Origin: Alcanivorax sp.
GTDB lineage: Bacteria; Pseudomonadota; Gammaproteobacteria; Pseudomonadales; Alcanivoracaceae
Reading direction: 5' to 3'
DNA length: 60,769 bases
Assembly (NCBI RefSeq): GCF_002726155.1
Contig: NZ_PBSH01000025.1
Location: 1 to 60,769 of the forward strand
Made by a program: the position numbers and the translations under genes. The first letter of the stretch is position 1. Each line of letters begins with the position of its first letter. The notes under the pieces are model-generated. The model did no database searches. It was given only the letters and a program-made list of their open reading frames with translations, and was not told where the DNA came from. This document shows, one piece after another, positions 29,243 through 37,499 of the stretch.

Positions 29243-30390
29243 CAAGCGATATTGTTGACCCGCTTGCTCTCACGGAACAGCTGATCCAGCTCGCCTTCGT
29301 AATAGGCTTCAACACGCGGGTTCATTACCTTCTTCCACAGCGGCGGAATCAAGGCCAGTACATACATGGTGGCGTAGCCTGCCGGCAACTGCGGGCTTTC
29401 TTCGTAATGACGCAGCACCTGATAACGACGCTTGGCGTACGCATGGTGATCGCTGTGGCGCTGCAGCTGAAACAGGGCCAGGTTGGTCAGCAGGTAATTG
29501 GAATTCCAGCTGTGCGCCGGGGTCACCCGCTCGAAGCGACCTTTGTCATTCACACGACGGTGCAGACCGTAGTGCTCGATGTAGTTGATGATTTCCAGTG
29601 CCAGCGCCGCAAAGAAACTCTGCCCCAGGAAGAACACGACACCCTGCCAGCCCCACAGCAGCCCGAAGGTCACCGCGAACAAGGCAGAAATGCTGTACCA
29701 CCAGATCAGCTCATTGTAGATGCTGATATTTTTCTTGCCCTTACGCTCCAGGTATTTCTTTTCCAGGCTCCAGGCGTTGATGAAGTTATGCACGAACGCC
29801 TTGGGAAGGAAATTGTAGAGGCTCTGGTTGTAGCGGCTTGAAGAGGCATCATCCGGAGTAGAGACGTGCACATGGTGACCGCGTACGTGCTCCACCTTGA
29901 AGCCCGCATAGGTCACGGTAGACAGCAGCAGGCCGCCCATCCAGTTTTCTACTTTGGGATCCTTGTGGATCAGCTCATGGCCCAAGTTGATGGCGATAAT
30001 GCCGCCCACGGTACCGATAGACACGATCCAACCAATCTTGCCCAGCAACCCATAGTCATTGGTCATGAAGATGTGGCCGGCATAGAACAGCACCCCAATC
30101 CACACAAACCCCATGGCAATGGCTGACACCCGATAGAAGATTTCCTCACTCATGGTGGGCACCTGTACATCTTCACTGGGGTTGGTCGGGTCTTTCCCCA
30201 CCAGATAGTCCAGTACCGGGATAATTCCGAAAATGAAGACATACATGAACCAGGCCCAATAATCCTGAGTCCCGCTCTCCACGCCGATATAGGCCGAGAA
30301 AGGCACAAGCGGCACCATAACCGCCCAAAAAGCCAGGTAGCCGTATTTTTTCATTTTTAGCATTACATCAGCATTCATATTCTCGAACAT
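29242..30390 (-). CDS. alkB: Alkane 1-monooxygenase (AlkB)
   Basis: A 382-residue integral-membrane non-heme di-iron hydroxylase that oxidises the terminal methyl group of medium-chain n-alkanes to alcohols, using electrons from rubredoxin. Six or so membrane helices are visible. All histidine boxes are intact: HELIHK, EHVRGHH, QRHSDHHA, plus the AlkB-specific NYIEHYGL. The divergent GntR-type gene matches the arrangement of alkB2 in Alcanivorax borkumensis, so this is probably the alkB2 type. No rubredoxin gene is nearby, so electron-transfer partners lie elsewhere. Confidence 0.95.
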   Translation of the reverse strand: MFENMNADVMLKMKKYGYLAFWAVMVPLVPFSAYIGVESGTQDYWAWFMYVFIFGIIPVLDYLVGKDPTNPSEDVQVPTMSEEIFYRVSAIAMGFVWIGVLFYAGHIFMTNDYGLLGKIGWIVSIGTVGGIIAINLGHELIHKDPKVENWMGGLLLSTVTYAGFKVEHVRGHHVHVSTPDDASSSRYNQSLYNFLPKAFVHNFINAWSLEKKYLERKGKKNISIYNELIWWYSISALFAVTFGLLWGWQGVVFFLGQSFFAALALEIINYIEHYGLHRRVNDKGRFERVTPAHSWNSNYLLTNLALFQLQRHSDHHAYAKRRYQVLRHYEESPQLPAGYATMYVLALIPPLWKKVMNPRVEAYYEGELDQLFRESKRVNNIA

Positions 30391-30461
30391 GGCTCACACC
30401 TCGCTAGTTCAAGCCAAACAGTAACAGTCATCAATGTGACGGTGAGACTATCCCTGATTTC

Positions 30462-30482
30462 TTGAATTGTCAAACAACTCAA
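30462..30482. promoter_or_regulatory. Palindromic GntR-type operator in the alkB/gntR intergenic region
   Basis: A 21-base palindrome with core TTGTCAAACAA and flanking TTGA/TCAA arms fits the T-N-G-T-N3-A-C-N-A pattern of FCD-type GntR regulators. It lies between the divergent alkB and gntR starts, so it is a good candidate for the binding site of the adjacent regulator. Confidence 0.55.
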
Positions 30483-30558
30483 TTAATGAGATATTAGAGC
30501 CCTATGACGGAGAGTGGCCACATGCCACCGAGCCCACCATCCCCACCAAGGACCCTCC

Positions 30559-31224
30559 ATGTCGTTACAAGCGGTCAGCCTCAGCGAGCAAATCGCCCGA
30601 CACCTGGGCGAGCAGATCATTACCGGTGAGCTCGCCCCCGGCAGTCGCCTGCCGGAAAACGAACTGGCCAAGCAGCTTGATGTAAGTACCAACTCACTCC
30701 GGGAAGCTTTCAGACTGCTGGAAAAGCAACACATGATCGAATTGCAGCCGCGCAAGGGAGCCCGCGTTTGTGAGGTCACCGACGAGCAAGTGCGCGACCT
30801 TTACGAATTCCTGTTCATGCTGTTGTCACGACTGGCCGGCCAGGCCGCTGCCCGCTGGCAACCCGGCGATATCGAAGATTTGGTGGAAATGCTGCCCCAG
30901 TTGGAGCAGCACTTTGTGAATGACGACCTGCGCTCTGCGCACCAACTGGCGTTCCGGTTTGTAGAAATCGCCACCGTACGCTTCGCCCATAACCGCTACC
31001 TGACCACAGACATTCAGGACCTGATTCCCCTGCTCAAACGCTATTCGTTTATCGCCTTGCAGGAAGACACCTCGGAATTCGACGTGTCCCTGCAGATTTT
31101 CAAGCGCCTGCTGGTGAATGTGGTTGGTCGCAACGTGGCTGATGCCGAAGCGGACATCCGCGAATACGGCGAAAACCAGTGCCAGATCGTCCTGCGCGCC
31201 ATCGCCAAACGCAGCGCGGCGTAA
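30559..31224 (+). CDS. GntR family transcriptional regulator (FCD type)
   Basis: A 221-residue regulator. The winged helix is at residues 5-75 (SEQIARHLGEQIITGELAPGSRLPENELAKQL) and an alpha-helical FCD-type effector domain follows. GntR/FadR relatives sense fatty acids, acyl-CoA or organic acids. It is divergent from alkB, so it probably represses alkane hydroxylase until a hydrocarbon-derived signal appears. The ATG at 30559 has AGGA at good distance. Confidence 0.9.
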   Translation: MSLQAVSLSEQIARHLGEQIITGELAPGSRLPENELAKQLDVSTNSLREAFRLLEKQHMIELQPRKGARVCEVTDEQVRDLYEFLFMLLSRLAGQAAARWQPGDIEDLVEMLPQLEQHFVNDDLRSAHQLAFRFVEIATVRFAHNRYLTTDIQDLIPLLKRYSFIALQEDTSEFDVSLQIFKRLLVNVVGRNVADAEADIREYGENQCQIVLRAIAKRSAA

Positions 31225-31234
31225 AAGCAGTTCC

Positions 31235-31404
31235 GAGTTGAAAGTTCAAAGTTGAAAAGGGAAAACAGAGCGTAATGTCAGACAGGCGAACCAGTCGCCA
31301 TCATGGTTAGATACTGCAATTGGGGCCATCCAGCGCGGACGCCCACGGCAAGTTTCACCGCCAGACCTTGCTCGCGTTTTAACTTTAAACTTTCCACCTT
31401 CAAC
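31235..31404 (+). repeat. Heptamer-repeat inverted element, family B (copy 2)
   Basis: Left arm 31235-31255 is three 7-base units of the type A-A-G-T-T-N-A. Right arm 31377-31404 is four complementary units. About 121 bases lie between them, the longest spacer of any copy. The left arm starts 11 bases after the gntR stop. The rest of the 256-base gap before the sortase target holds nothing I recognise. Confidence 0.68.
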
Positions 31405-31480
31405 TCTCTTTCCCCCACACAATCCCCATAAAGCACCCTCATCCCCTTGCCATGCTGGCCCCCATCAAAAGGAGGCCACC

Positions 31481-33454
31481 ATGAAAATCACTCTTTTCTT
31501 CTCACTACTGCTACTGACGTTCACCGCCCAGGCAAACGGGCAACGTTGGCAGGACGAGGCTGCCACCGGCGCCTTGCTGCTGGCCGATGACCATGGCCAG
31601 ATTCACCCCGCCACCCTGCTGGACACCGACGCCCACATTACCGTCAGCGGCCCAGTGGCAGAGGTCACGCTGACCCAGCGTTTTCACAATTCCAGCCAGC
31701 AGTTTCGCGAAGGGCGCTACCTGTTTCCGCTGCCGGAAAACGCCGCCGTGGACGGCATGGTGCTGACCATCGGAGACAGGCGAATTGTCGGCCGCATCGA
31801 CGAGAAGGCCGAAGCTGAAAAGACCTACCGCCAGGCCCGCGCCAGCGGCAAGAAGGCCAGCCTGATCAGCCAGCAACGCCCTAACCTGTTTACCACCGCC
31901 GTGGCCAATATCGCCCCCGGCGAAACGGTGCAAGTGGAGCTGCATTACCAGCAGACCCTGAATGTGGATGGCCACCGCTTCCAGCTGCGCCTGCCCCTCA
32001 CCCTGACGCCGCGCTTAACCCCACCCACGGAGGCACCCCACACACTGGATTCCCTGCTACGCAACACCGTGGCAGCCCCCGGCGGCACGGCCGATGCCGG
32101 CACCGCGTCCATCCACATCGACCTGGACGCCGGTGCGCGGCTGGCCACGCTGGGCAGCCCCAGCCATGCCATCCGCTACCAAAGGCACGGACGGCGCTAC
32201 ACCATTACCCCAAAAGCCGGCGCCATCGCCATGGACCGGGATCTGCTGCTCAATTGGGAACTGGAAGACACTGGCGAACCACTGGTGGCCAGCTTCCACG
32301 AAAACATCGACGGCGAGCACTATGCGCTGTTGATGGTGGTTCCGCCGGAAGCCGGCCAGTCGACCACCCTGCCACGGGAAACCCTGTTCATCATCGACAG
32401 TTCCGGCTCCATGGGCGGTGCGCCCATGCGCCAGGCCAAGGCCAGCCTGCAACTGGCCCTCCAGCGCCTGAAACCCGGCGACCGTTTCAACATCACCGAC
32501 TTCGATAGCCAGCACACCCTGCTGTTTGAAACGCCGGCCACCGTCAACGACAACAGCCGCCAACAAGCACAGCAATTCGTGGCGGGCCTTCAAGCCAGTG
32601 GCGGCACTCATATGCTGCCCGCCCTCAGCGCCACCCTGAGCCAGCCCGCCAGCGACGGCTACCTGCGCCAGGTAATCTTTATCACCGATGGTGCCGTGGG
32701 CAACGAGCACGGCATCTTCCAGGCCCTACACCAGCAACTCGGCGAAGCCCGCCTGTTTACCGTGGGTATTGGCTCCGCCCCCAACAGCCACTTCATGACC
32801 CGCGCCGCTCAATTTGGGCGCGGCAGCTTTACCTATATCAACGACCAGAACCAGGTGCAGCAAGGCATGGACACCCTGTTTCGCCGCCTGGAATCACCGC
32901 TGATGCGCAACCTGCAGGTGCAACTCCCGAACGGCATCGTCACCGAACGTTGGCCGCAAAAGCTGCCAGACTTGTATGCCGGTGAGCCCTTGCTGGTGGC
33001 CATGAAACTGTCCGCGCCAACGGAACACATCACCGTTAGCGGCTACAACACCCGACACTGGCAACAGTCGGTCACCTTGCCCACCGACAGCAACCACCCG
33101 GGCACCGCGAGCCTGTGGGCCCGGCGCAAGATCGCCGACCTGATGGACCGTATCACCCTGGGTGCCGCGGAAACGGATATCGCCCCACTGGTCACCGACG
33201 TGGCCCTGCGTCACCAGCTGGTCAGCCGCTACACCAGCTTTATCGCCGTAGAAGAGAGCGTCTCCCGGCCCGCCCATGAGCCGCTGCTGCACGACACCGT
33301 TCGCAACCAGGCACCGCACGGCACGCAACGCGCTGCGGCCTGGCCCAGCACAGCTACACCGGCGCCACTATTGTGGCGGCTGGCTGGCGTGCTGCTGATC
33401 GTCTGTTTGCTGCTCTGGCTTCACCAGCGGAGGGCGAAACATGGTACGGCTTGA
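31481..33454 (+). CDS. Marine proteobacterial sortase target protein (VIT/VWA)
   Basis: A 657-residue exported protein of the TIGR03788 type. In order: signal peptide (residues 1-19); VIT domain (about 25-150, with LTQRFHNSSQQFREGRYLFPLPENAAV); VWA domain with metal motif IIDSSGSMGG near residue 305; long linker; and a C-terminal sorting tail. The tail has transmembrane helix LLWRLAGVLLIVCLLLWL followed by HQRRAK. The usual LPxTG is replaced by WPSTA at residues 621-625. The stop overlaps the sortase start by 14 bases, so enzyme and substrate are made together. Confidence 0.93.
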   Translation: MKITLFFSLLLLTFTAQANGQRWQDEAATGALLLADDHGQIHPATLLDTDAHITVSGPVAEVTLTQRFHNSSQQFREGRYLFPLPENAAVDGMVLTIGDRRIVGRIDEKAEAEKTYRQARASGKKASLISQQRPNLFTTAVANIAPGETVQVELHYQQTLNVDGHRFQLRLPLTLTPRLTPPTEAPHTLDSLLRNTVAAPGGTADAGTASIHIDLDAGARLATLGSPSHAIRYQRHGRRYTITPKAGAIAMDRDLLLNWELEDTGEPLVASFHENIDGEHYALLMVVPPEAGQSTTLPRETLFIIDSSGSMGGAPMRQAKASLQLALQRLKPGDRFNITDFDSQHTLLFETPATVNDNSRQQAQQFVAGLQASGGTHMLPALSATLSQPASDGYLRQVIFITDGAVGNEHGIFQALHQQLGEARLFTVGIGSAPNSHFMTRAAQFGRGSFTYINDQNQVQQGMDTLFRRLESPLMRNLQVQLPNGIVTERWPQKLPDLYAGEPLLVAMKLSAPTEHITVSGYNTRHWQQSVTLPTDSNHPGTASLWARRKIADLMDRITLGAAETDIAPLVTDVALRHQLVSRYTSFIAVEESVSRPAHEPLLHDTVRNQAPHGTQRAAAWPSTATPAPLLWRLAGVLLIVCLLLWLHQRRAKHGTA

Positions 33455-34034
33455 ACGACGGCTGCTGGCTTTCAGCTTGGCGGCGCTGCTGGGGCTGGCA
33501 GGCTGGGCCAGCTGGCTGGATGGCAAGGCCTGGCTGGCCCAGCACTTGATCGCCCACGCCTGGCAAACCACGCTTGCACAAGGTGCCCCCCAACGCCCCT
33601 GGCCCTGGGCAGACACCTGGCCGGTGGCGCGCCTCACCACCCCCGCCGGGGAAACTTTCTATGTGCTGGAAAGTACCAGTGGTGAAGCCCTGGCTTTCGG
33701 GCCCGGCCGGCTGGCCGGCGGCATCGGCAGCGACCAGGCCCTCACCCTGGCCGGCCACCGCGACACCCACTTCGCCTTTCTGGAAACGCTCGACGCTGGC
33801 CAGCCCCTCACTGTGCAATTGGCCAACGGTTCACAGAAACATTTTCAGATCAGCAGACAGCAAGTCATCAACAGCCAACAACACCCCCTACACATCCCTC
33901 GGGACGACCAACAGCTAATACTGATCACCTGCTACCCCTTCGATGCCCTCACTCCCGGCGGCCCACTGCGCTACGTGGTCACCGCCACATCGGCACCCAC
34001 CAGCAACACGGAAAATAACCAGACGGAACGATGA
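33441..34034 (+). CDS. Class GN sortase
   Basis: A 197-residue membrane-anchored transpeptidase of the proteobacterial class (TIGR03784). An N-terminal helix (residues 9-27) precedes the sortase barrel. Catalytic residues are visible: His in TLAGHRDTHF, Cys in LITCYPFDAL, Arg in GGPLRYVV. It should process the VIT/VWA protein encoded immediately upstream, its presumed only substrate. The two-component and OmpA-like genes that often accompany this system in other marine bacteria are absent here. Confidence 0.93.
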   Translation: MVRLERRLLAFSLAALLGLAGWASWLDGKAWLAQHLIAHAWQTTLAQGAPQRPWPWADTWPVARLTTPAGETFYVLESTSGEALAFGPGRLAGGIGSDQALTLAGHRDTHFAFLETLDAGQPLTVQLANGSQKHFQISRQQVINSQQHPLHIPRDDQQLILITCYPFDALTPGGPLRYVVTATSAPTSNTENNQTER

Positions 34035-34040
34035 ACAAGC

Positions 34041-34075
34041 AAGGAAAAAGGGAGAAAGGGAAAAGCAGAAAGGAA
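34041..34075 (+). repeat. Purine-rich heptamer-like tract
   Basis: About five loose 7-base purine units begin seven bases after the sortase stop. Because the tract is only A and G with few C, the periodicity could be chance; it is listed because its position matches the other heptamer tracts. Confidence 0.3.
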
Positions 34076-34106
34076 CAGGCCGAATGGCCAGCAAGGAAGG
34101 TATCAG

Positions 34107-34463
34107 TCAGGCGCGAGGCGCGAACATGATGATGGCCATCCCCAACAGTGCCACACCGGAACCCAGCAAATCCCATGCCGTCGGGCGGATACCGTCCACC
34201 GCCCACAACCAGAAAACCGCCATAAAAATATAAACGCCCCCGTAAGCGGCATACACTCGACCCGCAGCAGTGGGGTGCAAGGAAAGCAACCAGGCAAACA
34301 GCGCCAGGCTTAGCGCCGCAGGCACCAGTAACCAGACTGACTTGCCTTCACGCAACCACAGGTACGGCAAGTAACAGCCCACGATCTCCGCCAGCGCCGT
34401 AATCACAAACAGCGCAAACGTCTTTATTTCCGGCACAGTCCAGCCCTTTCTCTGCTCATCCAT
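34107..34463 (-). CDS. YnfA family membrane protein
   Basis: A 118-residue small multidrug-resistance-like protein of the YnfA (UPF0060) family with four transmembrane helices. The signature [20 protein letters not shown] and [20 protein letters not shown] are intact. E. coli YnfA is an efflux protein, but the substrate here is unknown. AGGG lies close to the ATG. It converges on the sortase gene. Confidence 0.93.
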   Translation of the reverse strand: MDEQRKGWTVPEIKTFALFVITALAEIVGCYLPYLWLREGKSVWLLVPAALSLALFAWLLSLHPTAAGRVYAAYGGVYIFMAVFWLWAVDGIRPTAWDLLGSGVALLGMAIIMFAPRA

Positions 34464-34495
34464 TCACCCTTGGGAACAACAATCCACATTCCACC

Positions 34496-34924
34496 TCATG
34501 AGGCATTCCGGCAAACAGCCAGCTTCGCCTGCACAAGGTAAACGCAGAACGCAACTACATCCGGATTACTAAACTCACTGGAAATGAACTCACCCGGGAT
34601 CAGCCCTTCATCCCAGCGCGTCGTCACCAACAGAGGGTTGCCCCCATCATCACCGGGGAAAATCTCCACCACCGCATGGGTCTGGTGAATATAGATATCA
34701 CGGAGATCTTTGCGGCAGCGAAAATCCTCCGTATCAGAAGCCAACTTGCACTGGTAGCCTGCGTCAGAAAAGAAATTATTAGCCTCGGAAAGCAGCGCCA
34801 CATAGTTGACGGGAGGATCAGACAAAGGCACCAGCGTCTTGATGACATCACCTGAAACGTTGGTACAAGAAGAAAAAAACGGCAAGGAAAAAATGAATAG
34901 AAGGTGCATTACTCTTTTGGACAT
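34496..34924 (-). CDS. Hypothetical lipoprotein
   Basis: A 142-residue predicted lipoprotein: signal peptide MSKRVMHLLFIFSLPFFSSC with the lipobox FSSC. The mature part has several acidic stretches and four further cysteines. No family is recognised. It is the last in a run of small minus-strand genes with lower GC than their neighbours (34.5-37.5 kb), a cassette-like island. The ATG at 34924 was chosen to place the signal peptide at the N-terminus. Confidence 0.6.
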   Translation of the reverse strand: MSKRVMHLLFIFSLPFFSSCTNVSGDVIKTLVPLSDPPVNYVALLSEANNFFSDAGYQCKLASDTEDFRCRKDLRDIYIHQTHAVVEIFPGDDGGNPLLVTTRWDEGLIPGEFISSEFSNPDVVAFCVYLVQAKLAVCRNAS

Positions 34925-34983
34925 AGAATATCCGCAACTGACAGAAAAAAATAAAAAGAATGACCGACGCTTCAACCTGCACA

Positions 34984-35325
34984 TTACTGGGAGTTCTCAT
35001 CTTCCCTTTTTTTCGCCTTAATAGTGGAACCAAGCGTAAAAACAGCCGCCATGTAACCAAAGACAAAGAAAAACAGAGAAGCAATCAGGCTAATAATCAC
35101 ATTGCCACTGGATACAACACCATTAGCGGCACACAAGATAAGGCATGCAAAAGAAAAAGGCACAGAAATAGCGAGCAGGAAAACGCTAGCCATAACAATA
35201 TCATCACTATGCACAGGAAAATTGGAGTCGAACGCAATCCTGAGGCTTATCCCGACAAAGAAAACCAGAAGAGAGGCCAATATAAAAGACACTGCCACCC
35301 TGTGGGTTATCGTTATTGACTTCAC
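34984..35325 (-). CDS. Hypothetical small membrane protein
   Basis: A 113-residue protein with three predicted transmembrane segments: residues about 8-30 (VAVSFILASLLVFFVGI), 42-66 and 72-98. A charged tail (KAKKREDENSQ) follows. No homologous family is recognised. The gene is AT-rich compared with the core chromosome and lies 60 bases upstream of the lipoprotein gene on the same strand, so it may share a transcript with it. Confidence 0.55.
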   Translation of the reverse strand: MKSITITHRVAVSFILASLLVFFVGISLRIAFDSNFPVHSDDIVMASVFLLAISVPFSFACLILCAANGVVSSGNVIISLIASLFFFVFGYMAAVFTLGSTIKAKKREDENSQ

Positions 35326-35374
35326 CTAGCACCATTTTTATACGAATAATTCGACAGATAAAGACCCGATTTTA

Positions 35375-35428
35375 TATAAAAAGAATAAAGAGCGCCGATC
35401 AGTCTATCGAAAATAGAAGATATGGCGC
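35375..35428 (-). terminator. Probable terminator after the TRL-like lipoprotein gene
   Basis: An imperfect stem (GCGCC at 35392-35396 with GGCGC at 35424-35428, inner TCTAT/ATAGA pair) is followed on the minus strand by a T-rich run. It lies just beyond the stop of the minus-strand gene at 35449. Confidence 0.5.
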
Positions 35429-35448
35429 CCCTTATTCCTATCTATTAA

Positions 35449-35778
35449 TTACTTATTCAGCTTAACGACATCACCAGAGACAGTGGTTTTATAACCGTTC
35501 AACACATAAGCCCAGAACCAGTTTTCCTGAACCTGTGTGTTAATCATTGCATCACCATTTTTGGATTCAATGGCCGCTTTTTGCGCCCGCACAAAACGGC
35601 TATTTTGCTGAATCGGAATAAAGTTAAACAGCATGATCCCGGTAGCAGTCGCTTCACCGTGACCGACAACAGTGTATTCATCACTGTTAAGTTGCTGTGT
35701 TTTCATTGGTGTTCCAGCACAACCCGACAAAATTGCAGCTGCAAGAAAAGCGCCAGCCGTGAATTTCATTTTTTTCAT
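35449..35778 (-). CDS. Hypothetical lipoprotein
   Basis: A 109-residue predicted lipoprotein. The signal peptide ends at lipobox ILSGC. The mature domain GHGEATATGIMLFNFIPIQQNSRFVRAQKAAIESKNGDAMINTQVQ resembles small TRL-like or trafficking-type envelope lipoproteins that share the GIMLF and KxGDA segments, but the match is from memory and weak. GAGGGGA precedes the ATG at 35778. It belongs to the AT-rich cassette-like island. Confidence 0.65.
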   Translation of the reverse strand: MKKMKFTAGAFLAAAILSGCAGTPMKTQQLNSDEYTVVGHGEATATGIMLFNFIPIQQNSRFVRAQKAAIESKNGDAMINTQVQENWFWAYVLNGYKTTVSGDVVKLNK

Positions 35779-35944
35779 TTGAGTCCCCTCATAATGTGAT
35801 ATTGAATGACAGCCTAAGCTGCGTTGATCACCCAACGAATGGGTCGGGCAAAGTGGCAATACGCAAAGGGACCACTATCAACCTGGTCTTTTAATCCCTT
35901 TGTTTATAGATATTTTTCATGAAACTGGGAATCATCCCCTAAAC

Positions 35945-36006
35945 AGCTAACGCTTATTAAAACCGCTGACACTACCCTCTCAGGCATTAGCCAGCCCTTG
36001 TTAGCT
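35945..36006 (-). other. attC-like site (candidate, 62 bp)
   Basis: On the minus strand the segment begins AGCTAAC and ends GTTAGCT, a perfect pair of inverted 7-base core boxes 62 bases apart. It starts four bases after the stop of the hypothetical lipoprotein gene at 36010. Size and position match integron attC sites, but the inner arms pair only partly, so this is a tentative call. Confidence 0.45.
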
Positions 36007-36009
36007 TTT

Positions 36010-36492
36010 TCAATTTGGAAAATGGAACACGGGAGCATCCTTACTATGACAATCACCGTAGTATCGGATATTGACACCCCCACCGTTTGGAAGCTGTGTC
36101 ATCACAACGGAAAGACCCGATTTATTATCGGTGCGCTTTGATAGAGGGTCATTAAATACCCAAACCTCATAAAAAACTGGGGCGTCGTGCTTCACTATAC
36201 GAGTTTCAGCCAATGCAGAAGATTGAAGACCACAATTCTTCATTATGGCGCCAAATATGTCCCGCCTGACCTGAGGCGCTAGCTCAGATATGCTTTTCCC
36301 GGGCACCCCTGCCCACTCAACATTTGCCACTGGCCTCCCACCATCAGATGGCGTCACCACATATCGAAAGGGCGAAAATTGATTTTCCAGCGTCTGATTG
36401 GCCGAGCGTAAAGCTGTATCACTAGTCGGATTTCCAGCACACCCTGAAAAAAACATCGCAGCAAATATTACTATTAATAAAAATCTGGTCAT
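36010..36492 (-). CDS. Hypothetical lipoprotein (possible integron cassette gene)
   Basis: A 160-residue predicted lipoprotein: a signal peptide with lipobox FFSGC and a mature domain of unknown family. It has segments SPFRYVVTPSDGGRPVANVEWAG and GVNIRYYGDCHSKDAPVF. The stop lies directly against an attC-like site, as expected for a cassette gene. AT-rich codon use and its position among orphan genes also suggest acquisition. The ATG at 36492 starts the signal peptide. Confidence 0.6.
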   Translation of the reverse strand: MTRFLLIVIFAAMFFSGCAGNPTSDTALRSANQTLENQFSPFRYVVTPSDGGRPVANVEWAGVPGKSISELAPQVRRDIFGAIMKNCGLQSSALAETRIVKHDAPVFYEVWVFNDPLSKRTDNKSGLSVVMTQLPNGGGVNIRYYGDCHSKDAPVFHFPN

Positions 36493-36642
36493 CAAGAAAT
36501 CCATCTTTAATTTTAATGCAGGGCTAGCGGATTAATACCCTATTTTTACCATTGAAACACGGGGTAAGCCCTGATCCCGAGCCCTTGCTTCCGCATAAAT
36601 TGCACAAAGTTGACCGCCGACCTGCAGCGCTTTTATACGCTC

Positions 36643-37104
36643 TCACTTCCAGAACTCCCAGAACCGCTTACTATTTCGCTTTTTCCATTCTATATACCTT
36701 CGCGAAACCCTCTGACTTATAATTTTTTGGTTTTCCCATGTGTAGGGAACATGAAATTCTGAAGGTAACTTCTTAACCAATAACTCTGAGTAATCGGAAA
36801 TATATTTCCCCTTATCGAAATCGAAGTAATCTGAGGCAAACGCGTTAGCTTCTTCTGAGAGCATTTCGCCCATTAAACATCGGTCCCACCACTCATAGAC
36901 ATCGATAGCAGTTTTAGCCTGAGACTTGTATTTATTGATCAGGTCCGAGCTTTCATATTCAAACTCATCACTGCATAAGTCATTTTCAATAAGCCAGCCA
37001 AGAAAAAAAGCCGTGTGAACAGAGGCTCTCTCTTCTGGAAGACCGCTATTCATCACAGTTTCATCATGATACTTCGCTTTGTCGTAGACAATGGAATTCC
37101 CCAT
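36643..37104 (-). CDS. DUF7832-like cassette protein
   Basis: A 153-residue soluble acidic protein. The N-terminus YDKAKYHDETVMNSGLPEERASVHTAFFLGWLIEND resembles DUF7832-type proteins that are frequent in integron and toxin-immunity-like contexts; function unknown. The ATG at 37104 is preceded by GAGG and starts only nine bases after the right core box of the attC at 37114-37208, the usual geometry for the first gene of a cassette. A longer upstream frame would run through the attC and is rejected. Confidence 0.65.
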   Translation of the reverse strand: MGNSIVYDKAKYHDETVMNSGLPEERASVHTAFFLGWLIENDLCSDEFEYESSDLINKYKSQAKTAIDVYEWWDRCLMGEMLSEEANAFASDYFDFDKGKYISDYSELLVKKLPSEFHVPYTWENQKIISQRVSRRYIEWKKRNSKRFWEFWK

Positions 37105-37113
37105 CTTTACCTC

Positions 37114-37208
37114 GTATAACGCCCGAGTTAAGCCGACTTGCGTAGCAAGTTTTATCTGCCACGCTGTCGGTATAGCGAAGCAAGTTCGGCTTGAACGAAT
37201 TGTTAGGC
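37114..37208 (-). other. Integron attC site (95 bp)
   Basis: Read on the minus strand it opens with the box GCCTAAC, followed by AATTCGTTCAAGCCGA, and closes with TCGGCTTAACTCGGGC and the box GTTATAC. The outer and inner arms are complementary with the displaced base typical of attC hairpins, and the sequence resembles Pseudomonas/Xanthomonas-type attC sites. It lies seven bases after one gene's stop and nine before the next gene's start. No integrase gene is in the window. Confidence 0.85.
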
Positions 37209-37214
37209 GACACG

Positions 37215-37499
37215 CTAGTAGCCGTGCGCCTCTGCCACCAACTGATCGTTCACGAACACCTTGTAACTTTGAGGCCGAAGACCCGCTAGTAAGAGCGGGC
37301 GGACTTTCTCCACCACAACGCTCTGCCCCTCGATTCGACCTTTCCATGATTGCTTCAGCCGCGTGGAAAAGTGAGTGAGCGGATTAGCCGGATGTTGTAG
37401 CAGGGCTGTCTCGTGCGGAGTGACGAGGCGCATACCACCGAATAACCAGTTGCGCTGAAACTTGATAGGGGTATTTCCAATTTGGAACTCAATTTCCAT
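37215..37499 (-). CDS. Hypothetical integron cassette protein
   Basis: A 94-residue protein of no recognised family, rich in basic and aromatic residues (NWLFGGMRLVTPHETALLQ and KVRPLLLAGLRPQSYKVFV). The start lies 16 bases after a GTTAGGC box on the minus strand, and the stop lies seven bases before the attC site. The unit core box-gene-attC is therefore a complete gene-cassette architecture of about 400 bases. Function cannot be inferred. Confidence 0.65.
   Translation of the reverse strand: MEIEFQIGNTPIKFQRNWLFGGMRLVTPHETALLQHPANPLTHFSTRLKQSWKGRIEGQSVVVEKVRPLLLAGLRPQSYKVFVNDQLVAEAHGY

Noticed and set aside
34041..34075. Clear heptamer array after the sortase gene
   Set aside because: The tract is nearly pure purine, so period 7 cannot be distinguished from low complexity; kept only as a low-confidence repeat.
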